Positions 26,214 to 35,014 of a stretch of 56,817 nucleotides of DNA are shown piece by piece. Both the position numbers and the translations under genes were made by a program. Position 1 is the stretch's first letter. Each line of letters starts with the position of its first letter. The notes below the pieces were generated by a model, which did not search any database, was not told the DNA's origin, and was given only the letters and a program-made list of their open reading frames with translations. Origin of the DNA: an uncultured Steroidobacter sp. (lineage in GTDB: Bacteria > Pseudomonadota > Gammaproteobacteria > Steroidobacterales > Steroidobacteraceae); NCBI GenBank assembly GCA_937864115.1, contig CALMII010000042.1, positions 1-56,817 on the forward strand. The letters run 5' to 3'.

Positions 26214-27674
26214 ATGGAAACTTCCGCAGCATTCTTCGCGGACCAGCGGCTGCACTTCTTCCGCCCGCTCACCGGCAAGTACCGCGAGCAGGTGATGGCC
26301 TGTCTGCGCGCGCTGTATGCGCGCCTCTACAGCTCGCTAGCCGACTACAGCCGCATCGTGCAGCGCGATCTGGTGATGGAGGTGTTCCAGGAAGCGATCA
26401 CCCGCACGCCGGTGCTGGATGCGTCGGAGGACGACACGGTGCTGCCGGTGCGCGGCGACCGCGAACAGGCTGGCTGGATGCTGAACCTGCTGCTCGAATA
26501 CGGCTGGCTCGAACGCCACGTCGACGAAGTGACGCTGACCAGCACCTATGCGTTTTCGCGCATCGGCCGGCTGTTCACGCAGCCGATGCACGAGCTGGAG
26601 GGCGGGCGGTTCCGTACGCGTCATCGCAATACCCGAAACACCTGCAACGCGCTGCGTTCCTTTCTCGACAAGCCCGAACACGAGGCATCCAACCTGCTCG
26701 ACGCCTACGAATACTCCGAACGCATCGTCTCGGATTTTTCCGACGTCATCGCCGAACTCGAAGAGCGCAAGCGCGAGCTGATCCGCGACGTCGAGGCGCA
26801 GCAGCTCGTGCAGCGCGCCTCGGACGAATTCTTCGATTTCATGGAAAAGCGCTTCATGCCCGACCTCGCGGTGCGCTTTTCCGAAGACAGCGTCATCAAG
26901 TATCGCGAGGAACTGGACGGACTGTTGCGCCGCGCGCGGGCGCAGCGCCGCGACACCAAGGCCAATGTCGAGCGCGAGCTGCGCCGTATTGCGCCCGAAC
27001 TCGTGACCGGTCCGCGCGATTCCGTCTACGTGCAGGTGCTGAACCAGATCGAGAACCGCCTGCACAGCGCGGCCGACACCATGCTGCCGGCGCTGCGCAA
27101 CTCTCTGCATGGCTTCACTCGACGCGCCGACATCCTGCTGCGGCAGTTGAGCTTCTCCGAAGCCAGCCAGCACCTGCTGCTGGATGCCTTCGATGAGTTG
27201 TCGAAGCAGACGCCGGAACAGCAGGAGCAGGCGTTCGCCGCCGCCGCCGAGCACATGGCGGTGCTGGAAGTCGGCTTCGTCGATCCCGATCGCCTGCGGC
27301 TCCACAACGCCGAACGCCGCCGCGTCATCGATCGCAGCATCGAATCCGTGCAGGACGATCCGCAGGCGCGGCGCCGGCTGTTCATCGAGCAGGCGCTGGA
27401 GCGCGCCTTCGCCGTGAACAATCGCGAGCTGTACGGCTACCTGGTCGATTCGCTGGCCGGCGGCCACGAAGTGCGCACGGCCAGCCTGCCGGTGCGCGAT
27501 GCGCGCGAATTGCTGTATGCGGCCCATGCCATCGAGGCCGGCGCCTCCGGCTGGGGCGCGAACGCGGGCTATCGTTTCGAAGTCGTCGAAACCGGCCGGC
27601 GCCTGCGCACGGAGTACTACGACGCCATGGACGAGTTCGTCATTCGCGTGATCGAGGAACGACCGACCGCATGA
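26214..27674 (+). CDS. jetA: Wadjet system protein JetA (MksF, kleisin-like)
   Basis: A 486-residue protein at the head of a four-gene Wadjet operon. It is mostly alpha-helical, with an N-terminal winged-helix-like part (about 1-140), a long charged helical middle with RTRHRNTRNTCNALRSFL and ELEERKRELIRDVEAQQLV, and a C-terminal part. JetA/MksF is the kleisin-type subunit that bridges the JetC heads. The sequence looks more like the DUF5716 type of JetA than the DUF3375 type, but I cannot assign the Wadjet subtype without a search. The stop overlaps jetB in ATGA. The start follows the PIN toxin by 25 bp. Confidence 0.8.
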   Translation: METSAAFFADQRLHFFRPLTGKYREQVMACLRALYARLYSSLADYSRIVQRDLVMEVFQEAITRTPVLDASEDDTVLPVRGDREQAGWMLNLLLEYGWLERHVDEVTLTSTYAFSRIGRLFTQPMHELEGGRFRTRHRNTRNTCNALRSFLDKPEHEASNLLDAYEYSERIVSDFSDVIAELEERKRELIRDVEAQQLVQRASDEFFDFMEKRFMPDLAVRFSEDSVIKYREELDGLLRRARAQRRDTKANVERELRRIAPELVTGPRDSVYVQVLNQIENRLHSAADTMLPALRNSLHGFTRRADILLRQLSFSEASQHLLLDAFDELSKQTPEQQEQAFAAAAEHMAVLEVGFVDPDRLRLHNAERRRVIDRSIESVQDDPQARRRLFIEQALERAFAVNNRELYGYLVDSLAGGHEVRTASLPVRDARELLYAAHAIEAGASGWGANAGYRFEVVETGRRLRTEYYDAMDEFVIRVIEERPTA

Positions 27675-28330
27675 ACCTGCAGAGCTACATCGAAGACCGC
27701 CTCGGAGCGAGCGCCATCAGCGTCGATCAGCTGCAGGAGCTGCTGGTGCGCCTGCTCAACTACGGCGTGCTGGTGCGTGACGACTCGCAGACCGTGCGCG
27801 ACCTCTACGATCGCTTCGTGCGCATCGAAGAGCTGGTCACGGAAATCCTGGCGCTGCAGGCGATCCAGGTGCATCACGACCGGCGCTTCGAATACGTGCG
27901 CCTGTATCCGCCCGGCAGCCGCACGCCCGGCATGGACTTCGCCGAAGAGCACGCCTTCGGCGGCAGCCTGCGCGCGCTGCTCACGCAGAACGAAGTCGCC
28001 GTCGTGCTGGTGCTGCGTGCGCAGTACGACAAAGCCGTGCGCGAGGGCAAGATCGACGAGCACGGCTATGCCGCCGAACCGCTCGAAGCCATCAGCCTCG
28101 CGATGAAGAAGTGGCTGAATCGCAGCATGCCGGAGCGACTGTCAGACCGGCGTGAGGTGTTCAAGCGGCTGCGCAAGCTGCGACTGATCGACTATCGCGA
28201 CGAGGAGGACCTGGAGCAGGTCGAAGCCTGGATCCGCATTCATCCGATGATCGTCGACTTCGTCGGCACCGAGGCCATCCAGGCGTTGCAGCCGCCGGCC
28301 GCCGAGAACGGAGCAGCGCGTGTTTCTTAA
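27671..28330 (+). CDS. jetB: Wadjet system protein JetB (MksE, KITE-like)
   Basis: A 219-residue protein matching the DUF4194/JetB position and pattern: LLVRLLNYGVLVRDD near residue 20, then strands with HHDRRFEYVRLYPPG, and AVVLVLRAQYDKAVREG. JetB/MksE is the winged-helix (KITE) subunit that binds the kleisin. The start overlaps the jetA stop by 4 nt and its end overlaps jetC by 11 nt, so the three are translated in a coupled way. Confidence 0.82.
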   Translation: MNLQSYIEDRLGASAISVDQLQELLVRLLNYGVLVRDDSQTVRDLYDRFVRIEELVTEILALQAIQVHHDRRFEYVRLYPPGSRTPGMDFAEEHAFGGSLRALLTQNEVAVVLVLRAQYDKAVREGKIDEHGYAAEPLEAISLAMKKWLNRSMPERLSDRREVFKRLRKLRLIDYRDEEDLEQVEAWIRIHPMIVDFVGTEAIQALQPPAAENGAARVS

Positions 28331-31300
28331 GACGCTCGTCCTGATCAACTGGGGCAACATTCCCAACGGCGAATTCGCCATGGGGCCGATCAACCTGTTC
28401 TCGGGCGCGAACGGCTCGGGCAAGACGACGGCTGCCGATGCGCTGCAGACCCTGATGACGGCGGCGCACGAGAACCTGTTCCACTACAACCCCGGCCAGG
28501 AGGAGACGACGCAGCGCGGCCGCGGCGGCAAGCGCGTGCGCACGCTCGCGTCCTACATTCTCGGCTGCGATGACGGCAGCTACGCGAGAACGCAGCCGAC
28601 GGATGGCTACATCGCCGCCGTGTTCCATCCGACGCAGGGCGAGTCCGCCGAACCGTTCACTGCGGTCATCGCGGTGCGGGCGTGGCTCGATGCCTCGGGC
28701 AAGCAGCCGCTGGCCCGCGAAGACCAGATCGCGTTCTTCGTGCTGCCGGGCATCGAACTGGGGCTGGATGCGTTCGTCGCGAAACAGCAGGTCGCGCTGC
28801 TGGACGACATCGAAAAGTCGCTGATCACGCGCTTCGGCAAGAAATCCGTCGAACGCTACGACCAGAAGCGCGCCTACCTGCGCCGGCTGTATGCGGCGCT
28901 GCGCGGCAAGAAGGATTCCGTCGCCGAACGCGAAGCGATGGCGGCGGCCCGCGCGTTCTCGCGCTTCATGGCCTACAAGCCGGTCAGCAGCATCACGCAG
29001 TTCGTCGCTGACGAAGTTCTCGAACGCAAGGATCTCGGCGAAGCCGTGCGTTCGGTGTCGAGCCAGCTCAAGACCATTCACGACATGGAGCGCGAAGCGC
29101 AGGCCTACAAGGAAAGCGCGGCACTGCTGGAGCAGGCGGGGCACCACGCGCAGTCCTACATCGAAGGCTGGATCGAGCGCGTGACGCTCGACTATTCGCT
29201 GGCGCAGGCCGATTACCGGCAGCGTCAGGAGCACTATCTGAAAGCGCGCAGCGAGCGCGATGCGGTGACGCGCCAGGTCAAGGACAACATCGACGAACTC
29301 GCCGCGATCGAACAGCAGCGTGAACAGGTGCACAGCGCGGTGGTACGACTGGAGGCGCAGCGCGAGAACGTCGAGCCGCTGCGGCGCAAGGATCAGCTGG
29401 AGCGCGACCAGAAATCGCTGACGGGAAAACTGACGGAAACCGTGCGCGAACTGCTCGGTCAGGACCAGCAGCTGCAGCGCAACCTGCAGGCGGCGCGCAG
29501 CCTCGCGCAATTGCTCGCGTCGCCGTCGCTGCTGGCGGAGCTGCCGCATCTCGCCGACATGCAGGGCCGGCGTCTGGTCGAGCAGGCGCGTTCGTTCGAC
29601 AAGGTCGGCGACGTCGATCTGTCGAGCTTCCTGCAGAAGGATCTGACCGGCGACCTGACGATGCTGGAACAGCACCTGCAGCTCGCACGCAATGCGCAGC
29701 GCGCGCACAACGAACTCGCGGATCACTGGCGTCTGGCGCAGCCGGACCAGCTCACGCGGCGCGATCAGCTCGCCGATGCGCATGGCGCGCGCCGTCGCCG
29801 CTATGAAACGCTGGCGGGTCAGTGCCAGCAGAAGCAGCAGGAGATCGAACGACTCGAAGCGAAACAGACGGTGTATCCCATCTACGTCGAGCGGGCGCTG
29901 GCGGCGATCCGCGCGCAATGCCCGAAGGCCGATGCGCGCGTGCTGTGCGATCACATCGAAGTCACCGACGTGCGCTGGCAGTCGGCCATCGAGGGTTACA
30001 TCGGCGGCGCGCGCTTCGGCATCATCGTCGATGCCGACTACGAGGCCGACGCCATCCGCATCGTGCGTGCGATGCCGGGCCGCGACAATCGCGCCCGCGT
30101 GATCCAGGGCGCGAAGGCGCTGCGCGACGCGTCGCGCGTCAATCTGCAGTCGGCATCGATCGTCCATGTATTGAAGTTCACCCACGGCGTGGCGCAGGCG
30201 TACATCACAGCGAGCTATGGCGGCGTCGTGCGGGTCGACACCGCCGAAGAACTGCGCCAGACCGCGCGCGGCGTGACCGCCGACGGCATGGGCTCCGGCA
30301 ACTACGCCATGTTCCGCTGCGACATCGCCGACGCCGATCTGGTGTTCGGCGCCGCCGCGCGGGAACGCGCACTGAACGCGCGCCGCCAGGAACTCGAACA
30401 GTTGCTGCGCTCCCGCCAGGAAGCGAACGACCAGATGCAGGAAACCGCGCGCCTGCTCGACGCCGTGGATCGACTCCAGCCGGTGACCTACGCCGATGGA
30501 CTCGGCGCCGTGCTGGCGACGCATCGCGACATCCGCGCCATCGACATGCTGCTGGCGCAGCTCGACGTCGGCGCCTGGAAGTCGCTCGACGAACAGTTGC
30601 AGCGGCTGCAGGGCGAGGAGCGCGACCTGTGGTCGCGCATCGGTGCGCTCAACAAGCATCGCGGCGAACTCGATCACGAGATGACGACGCTCGCGCGCCG
30701 CATCGAAACGCTCGGCGAACAGAAGGACACCGCGCAGGATCAGATGCAGGCAGCCGAGGATCAACTGCGCGTCCTGCATACCGGCTGGCCGGAGTTCGAT
30801 CTCGACGCGCGCCTGCGCTACGCCGCGCAGGAATCGCAATCGATCGACCTGACCCGCGCCGAGGCGCTGCGCGAAGAAGTCACCGCCCGGCTCATGAAGT
30901 CCGAACGGGCCATGGGCGAGACCCTGCAGGAACACAATCGCCGCACGACGCGTCCCTCGGACGCCATCGTCTACACGAGCTTTATCGGCACCTACGACGC
31001 CGCGTTGTTCGACGGCATCTGCGGACTGCGCCGCGAGATCGACCGCGTCTACAACATTCTCCGCAACAACGTGCTGGTGGAAAAACACGCGCAGCTGCAG
31101 CAGTTGAAGCTGAGCTTCAACAATGCCTTCGTCTCGCATCTGTGCCAGGAAATCCACCAGGCCATCAGCGAGGGCAAGCGCCACCTGGATCTGCTCAACA
31201 AGGAGCTGGAAGGGCATCGCTTCGGCTCGGATCGCGAACACTTCCGCTTCGCCGCCGAGTGGGTGCCCGAATATCGCGACTACGCACGCTTCTTCGAGGA

Positions 31301-31961
31301 CGTCGTGCGCAATCCCGGCGTCGAGGGCGACACCCTGTTCGAGAGCAAGCTGTCGGCGAAGTCGGCCGCGGTGCGCGATGCGCTCATGTCGCTGCTGCTC
31401 GGCGAAGACGAACAGAAGTCGCAGCGCGAACTGGAACGCATCGCCGACTACCGCAACTACTATCGCTACGAGATCTACAAGGAAGTCGAAGGCAAGCCGC
31501 CGATCGCGCTGTCCGAGTACGGCACCGGCAGCGGCGGCCAGCTCGAAACGCCGGCCTACATCATCCGCGCCGCCAGCATCACCTCGGCGCTGCGCTATAC
31601 CGAAGGCGTCAATCACCTGCGCATGGTGCTGGTGGACGAGGCCTTCTCGAAAATGGACGAGACCCGTTCGCGCGAAGTCATCGACTACCTGACCCGCACG
31701 CTCGGCCTGCAGCTGCTGTTCATCATGCCGACCAGCAAGTGCGGCCCGTTCATGGATCTCATCAGCAACGAGTTCGTGTTCGCGAAAGTGCCGAGCGCGC
31801 CGCGCGGCGAACTGCACACGCGTGTGCTGGTGGATCGCAAGCAGTGCAACCAGGAACGCATCAAGGCGCTGTGGGCGCAGCATCGCCGCACGGTGCAGCA
31901 GCAGGCGGAAATGGATTTCATGGACGACGTGCTGGAAGCGCAGCCTGCCGGATCGCGCTGA
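28320..31961 (+). CDS. jetC: Wadjet system protein JetC (MksB, SMC-like ATPase)
   Basis: A 1213-residue SMC-like ATPase, the motor that extrudes plasmid DNA. The N-terminal Walker A is GANGSGKTT (residues 29-37); two long coiled-coil regions flank a hinge near the middle; the C-terminal half-head has the ABC signature SGGQ (1071-1074, in GTGSGGQLETPAY) and Walker B MVLVDEAFSKMD (1102-1113). The start is GTG at 28320 inside the end of jetB. All ATPase motifs are intact. Confidence 0.9.
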   Translation: MFLKTLVLINWGNIPNGEFAMGPINLFSGANGSGKTTAADALQTLMTAAHENLFHYNPGQEETTQRGRGGKRVRTLASYILGCDDGSYARTQPTDGYIAAVFHPTQGESAEPFTAVIAVRAWLDASGKQPLAREDQIAFFVLPGIELGLDAFVAKQQVALLDDIEKSLITRFGKKSVERYDQKRAYLRRLYAALRGKKDSVAEREAMAAARAFSRFMAYKPVSSITQFVADEVLERKDLGEAVRSVSSQLKTIHDMEREAQAYKESAALLEQAGHHAQSYIEGWIERVTLDYSLAQADYRQRQEHYLKARSERDAVTRQVKDNIDELAAIEQQREQVHSAVVRLEAQRENVEPLRRKDQLERDQKSLTGKLTETVRELLGQDQQLQRNLQAARSLAQLLASPSLLAELPHLADMQGRRLVEQARSFDKVGDVDLSSFLQKDLTGDLTMLEQHLQLARNAQRAHNELADHWRLAQPDQLTRRDQLADAHGARRRRYETLAGQCQQKQQEIERLEAKQTVYPIYVERALAAIRAQCPKADARVLCDHIEVTDVRWQSAIEGYIGGARFGIIVDADYEADAIRIVRAMPGRDNRARVIQGAKALRDASRVNLQSASIVHVLKFTHGVAQAYITASYGGVVRVDTAEELRQTARGVTADGMGSGNYAMFRCDIADADLVFGAAARERALNARRQELEQLLRSRQEANDQMQETARLLDAVDRLQPVTYADGLGAVLATHRDIRAIDMLLAQLDVGAWKSLDEQLQRLQGEERDLWSRIGALNKHRGELDHEMTTLARRIETLGEQKDTAQDQMQAAEDQLRVLHTGWPEFDLDARLRYAAQESQSIDLTRAEALREEVTARLMKSERAMGETLQEHNRRTTRPSDAIVYTSFIGTYDAALFDGICGLRREIDRVYNILRNNVLVEKHAQLQQLKLSFNNAFVSHLCQEIHQAISEGKRHLDLLNKELEGHRFGSDREHFRFAAEWVPEYRDYARFFEDVVRNPGVEGDTLFESKLSAKSAAVRDALMSLLLGEDEQKSQRELERIADYRNYYRYEIYKEVEGKPPIALSEYGTGSGGQLETPAYIIRAASITSALRYTEGVNHLRMVLVDEAFSKMDETRSREVIDYLTRTLGLQLLFIMPTSKCGPFMDLISNEFVFAKVPSAPRGELHTRVLVDRKQCNQERIKALWAQHRRTVQQQAEMDFMDDVLEAQPAGSR

Positions 31962-33085
31962 TGGACGCGCGGCCGGTCTGGCTGGATGACGAGCCGGAAC
32001 TGCTCGCGCTGCTGAATGCGGTCCTGGACCGCTTCGATCATCAGTCCGGCGAGACGCGCCAGAAGTCGATCGTATTCAAGGTCGAAGAACATCTGCCGTC
32101 GCTGGCCAGCGCCGATGCGGCGGCCGACCAGCGCTGGGCGTTGCTGCAGATGCTGAAGCGATACGGCGTACTGTCGATCCGCAGCGGACGGCGCAGTGTC
32201 TATGACCCCGAATGGCAGGCCGCGAAGGTCGCATTCGCTCCGGAGTCGGAAGAGATACTGCGCGCCTGGCTCGGCCGCGCGCCGACCGAACGCGCGATGC
32301 AGGCGTGGCGTCGCGCGGTGCTGTCTCATGCGCTGGCATTCGCCGATGGCGGTGCGGCATTGCTGAGCCGGCGCATCGTCATCGGCGACCGCACGCCGGA
32401 TGAAGTCGTGGCGGCCCTGGCCCGCAGTGCGGACATCGCCGGTCCGGCGACGCTGCGACAGCTGAGCGCCTTCGCGTTCTGGGGCGATTCCAAGGTGCTG
32501 GACGAACGCGGCGATCTGGTGGCCGCGCTGTTCCCGCAGCTCGACGTGCTCGATCGTCCCATCGTCGTCGCCGTGCATCTGCCGGCGCGCGCCGACGGCA
32601 TCCTCTTCATCGAGAATCAGGATACGTACACCGCCGCCGCGCGCGGCACGCCGGCGCAGGCGCAGGATCTGGCGCTGGTGTATGCCTCCGGATTTCGCAG
32701 TTCCGCACTGCGCATCCGCGCGCGCTCCGGCGCATTGCTGCACTTTGCGGGCGCCGGCACGGCGGATGCGCGGGCTGCTTTCGAGCGCTGGTGGTTCGAT
32801 GCGGGTGAACCCGCGGGCCCGTGTCATTTCTGGGGCGATCTCGATTTCGCCGGCATGCAGATACTGAAGACGCTGCGACAGCGATTCGGCGACGTGACTG
32901 CCTGGCGGTGCGGCTACGAGCCGATGCTGGCGGTGCTGCGCCAGTCCGGTGGCCACCGGGGCGGCAGCGAGTCGCGCGGCCAGATCGATCCGGTCGCCAC
33001 GGGCTGCGCGTTTGCAGACGAGGCGTTGCTGCCGGCCATTCGCGAGTACGGCCAGCTGGACCAGGAACTCCCGATGGGGTTGTGA
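31961..33085 (+). CDS. jetD: Wadjet system nuclease JetD (MksG)
   Basis: A 374-residue protein with the DUF3322/DUF2220 layout: a helical N-terminal arm domain (about 1-180) and a C-terminal TOPRIM-like nuclease domain. Metal-binding acidic residues are visible as Glu218 (FIENQD) and Asp293-x-Asp295 in HFWGDLDFAGMQIL, as in topoisomerase VI A-type TOPRIM folds. JetD cleaves closed circular DNA after loop extrusion. The ATG overlaps the jetC stop by one base (TGATG). With intact catalytic residues the system appears functional. Confidence 0.88.
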   Translation: MDARPVWLDDEPELLALLNAVLDRFDHQSGETRQKSIVFKVEEHLPSLASADAAADQRWALLQMLKRYGVLSIRSGRRSVYDPEWQAAKVAFAPESEEILRAWLGRAPTERAMQAWRRAVLSHALAFADGGAALLSRRIVIGDRTPDEVVAALARSADIAGPATLRQLSAFAFWGDSKVLDERGDLVAALFPQLDVLDRPIVVAVHLPARADGILFIENQDTYTAAARGTPAQAQDLALVYASGFRSSALRIRARSGALLHFAGAGTADARAAFERWWFDAGEPAGPCHFWGDLDFAGMQILKTLRQRFGDVTAWRCGYEPMLAVLRQSGGHRGGSESRGQIDPVATGCAFADEALLPAIREYGQLDQELPMGL

Positions 33086-33187
33086 TCCGGCGTCTGCGGC
33101 GTCGAGCTTCTTTTGTTTCGGGGCCAGTGATACAACGCCGGTGTCGATGCGCCAACTCCGCAAACACCATAACGATGAAGGGATGTC

Positions 33188-35014
33188 ATGAGCTGCAGGA
33201 TCTGGGGGGTGCTGGTACTTGCGTTGCTGTCCGCACTGACGGCGACCGCGGCGGACAAGGAAAAGAAATGCACGCTGCAACAGATGGGCGAACTGCCCGT
33301 CACCATGTCGGGTACGCGACCGCTCATCGCCGGCACCATCAACGGTCAACCGGCCCGGTTTCTCGCCGACAGTGGCGCTTTCTTCAGCATGCTCACGCCC
33401 GATGCGGCCGAGAAGCACGGATTGAAACTGGGTTCGCTGCCGCCGAACATCCGCGTGCTCGGCACTGGGGGTGTCGAGCGGATGCAGCTGACGAAGGTGC
33501 AGAAGTTCTCGCTGGCGGGCTATGCAGGCGGTCGAACTTTCGAGAACGTGGATTTCCTCGTCGGCGGCAACCGCTTCAGCGGCGAAATCGACGGCATCAT
33601 CGGTCAGAACCTCATCGGCCAGGCGGACACCGAGTACGACCTGGCGAACGGCTTTCTGCGCCTGTTCCGCGCTCAGGATTGCAAGGGTGCATTGCTGGCG
33701 TACTGGAGCGCAGGCCAGTCGGTTGCAGCGATGGAATACGAGCCGACCACGCTGCGTCAGCCGCACTTTGTTGCTACGGCCCGCCTCAACGGCAAGAAGA
33801 TCCGCGTCATGTTCGATTCGGGCGCGTCGGTTTCATTTCTTACGCTCGATGCGGCGGCACGTGTTGGTATCGAGCCGGAGGATGAAGGCGTGCAGGCAGC
33901 AGGTCTGTCGCATGGCATCGGCAGGAAGGCGACGGAAAATTTCATCGCACGCTTCGACAGTCTCGATCTGGGCGGCGAAGTGATCAGAAATGCACGTCTG
34001 CGCATGGGTGACATCCACTCGGGCGACGGCGTGGACATGCTGCTTGGTGCGGACTTCTTTCTTTCGCACCGGATCTACGTCGATTCGAAGCTGCGCAAGA
34101 TTTATTTCACGTACAACGGCGGTCCCGTGTTCGATCTGCGCCGCAAGCCGCAGCTCGCCGCGATGACGGCGGAAGGTGCGCCATCCGACGCGGCGGACGA
34201 AACGCCCGTGCCTGCAAGCGAGCCGGCGAGCGCAGCTGCTGCCAGCGCTCTCAGCGCCGCCGACCTGCGCCGGCGCGGCGCCGCATCCGCCGCGCGACGC
34301 GACTACGCCGCGGCCATCGTCGATCTCGATGCAGCCGTCAGACTCGATCCGGCCGATGCCGAGAACTGGTATCAGCGCGGCGTCGTGCTCTGGCAATCCG
34401 GCAAGCCGCTGCAGGCCGTCGACGATTTCACGCAGACACTGTCGCTGCAGCCCGATCACATCGCCGCGCTGATGGCGCGCGGTACCTTGCGGTTGCAGAG
34501 CGACGGGAGCGCAGCCCGTGCGGATTTCGACAAGGCGGTGAGTCTCGCGCCGGACGATGCGGCACTGTCGCTGCAGATCGCGCGTGCGCTCGACGGCGCC
34601 GGCAAGAGGCAGGAGGCCATCGCCGCTCTCGATGCCTGGGTCGCCAGGCATCCGAAAGACGATCGATTGCCGGGCGTACTGAACCAGCGCTGCTGGCTGC
34701 GCGCGATGGAAGATCTGGAACTGCCGCTCGCGCTCGCCGATTGCGACGCGGCAATCAAGCAGGGGGCGCGCAACTCCGCCACCTACGACAGTCGCGCGCT
34801 GGTGCATCTGCGCATGGGGAACTACGCCAGGTCGCTCGACGACTATGAACGTGCGCTCAAGCTGCAGCCGAAGGAGGCCTGGTCGCTGTACGGTCGCGGG
34901 CTCGCCAGAATCCGGCTGGGCCGGAAAGAACAGGGCGATGCGGATATCGAGGCGGCTACGGCGATCGATGCCAGCGTTGCGCGGCGCTATATCGAGGCGG
35001 GTCTGTCTCCGTAG
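33188..35014 (+). CDS. Secreted double-retropepsin and TPR protein
   Basis: A 608-residue exported protein. A signal peptide (about residues 1-22, ending TATAA) is followed by two retropepsin-like aspartic protease domains, with active-site triplets Asp61-Ser62-Gly63 (ADSGA) and Asp210-Ser211-Gly212 (FDSGAS). Each is followed by a downstream hydrophobic-Gly segment (DGIIGQNLIG, VDMLLGADFF), so one chain could form an intramolecular dimer. After an Ala/Pro linker (about 320-355), residues 360-608 are tetratricopeptide repeats. The Shine-Dalgarno AAGGG is clear. Its 3' end overlaps the convergent GT4 gene by 59 bp. Similar retropepsin-TPR proteins exist without known substrates; a periplasmic processing role is inference. 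Confidence 0.8.
   Translation: MSCRIWGVLVLALLSALTATAADKEKKCTLQQMGELPVTMSGTRPLIAGTINGQPARFLADSGAFFSMLTPDAAEKHGLKLGSLPPNIRVLGTGGVERMQLTKVQKFSLAGYAGGRTFENVDFLVGGNRFSGEIDGIIGQNLIGQADTEYDLANGFLRLFRAQDCKGALLAYWSAGQSVAAMEYEPTTLRQPHFVATARLNGKKIRVMFDSGASVSFLTLDAAARVGIEPEDEGVQAAGLSHGIGRKATENFIARFDSLDLGGEVIRNARLRMGDIHSGDGVDMLLGADFFLSHRIYVDSKLRKIYFTYNGGPVFDLRRKPQLAAMTAEGAPSDAADETPVPASEPASAAAASALSAADLRRRGAASAARRDYAAAIVDLDAAVRLDPADAENWYQRGVVLWQSGKPLQAVDDFTQTLSLQPDHIAALMARGTLRLQSDGSAARADFDKAVSLAPDDAALSLQIARALDGAGKRQEAIAALDAWVARHPKDDRLPGVLNQRCWLRAMEDLELPLALADCDAAIKQGARNSATYDSRALVHLRMGNYARSLDDYERALKLQPKEAWSLYGRGLARIRLGRKEQGDADIEAATAIDASVARRYIEAGLSP

Noticed and set aside
28161..31883. Open frame of about 1240 codons on the minus strand, antisense to jetC
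   Set aside because: It has no start context, no recognisable domain, and an Arg/His/Ala-rich composition expected from the complement of GC-rich coding DNA. The plus frame has all SMC motifs.
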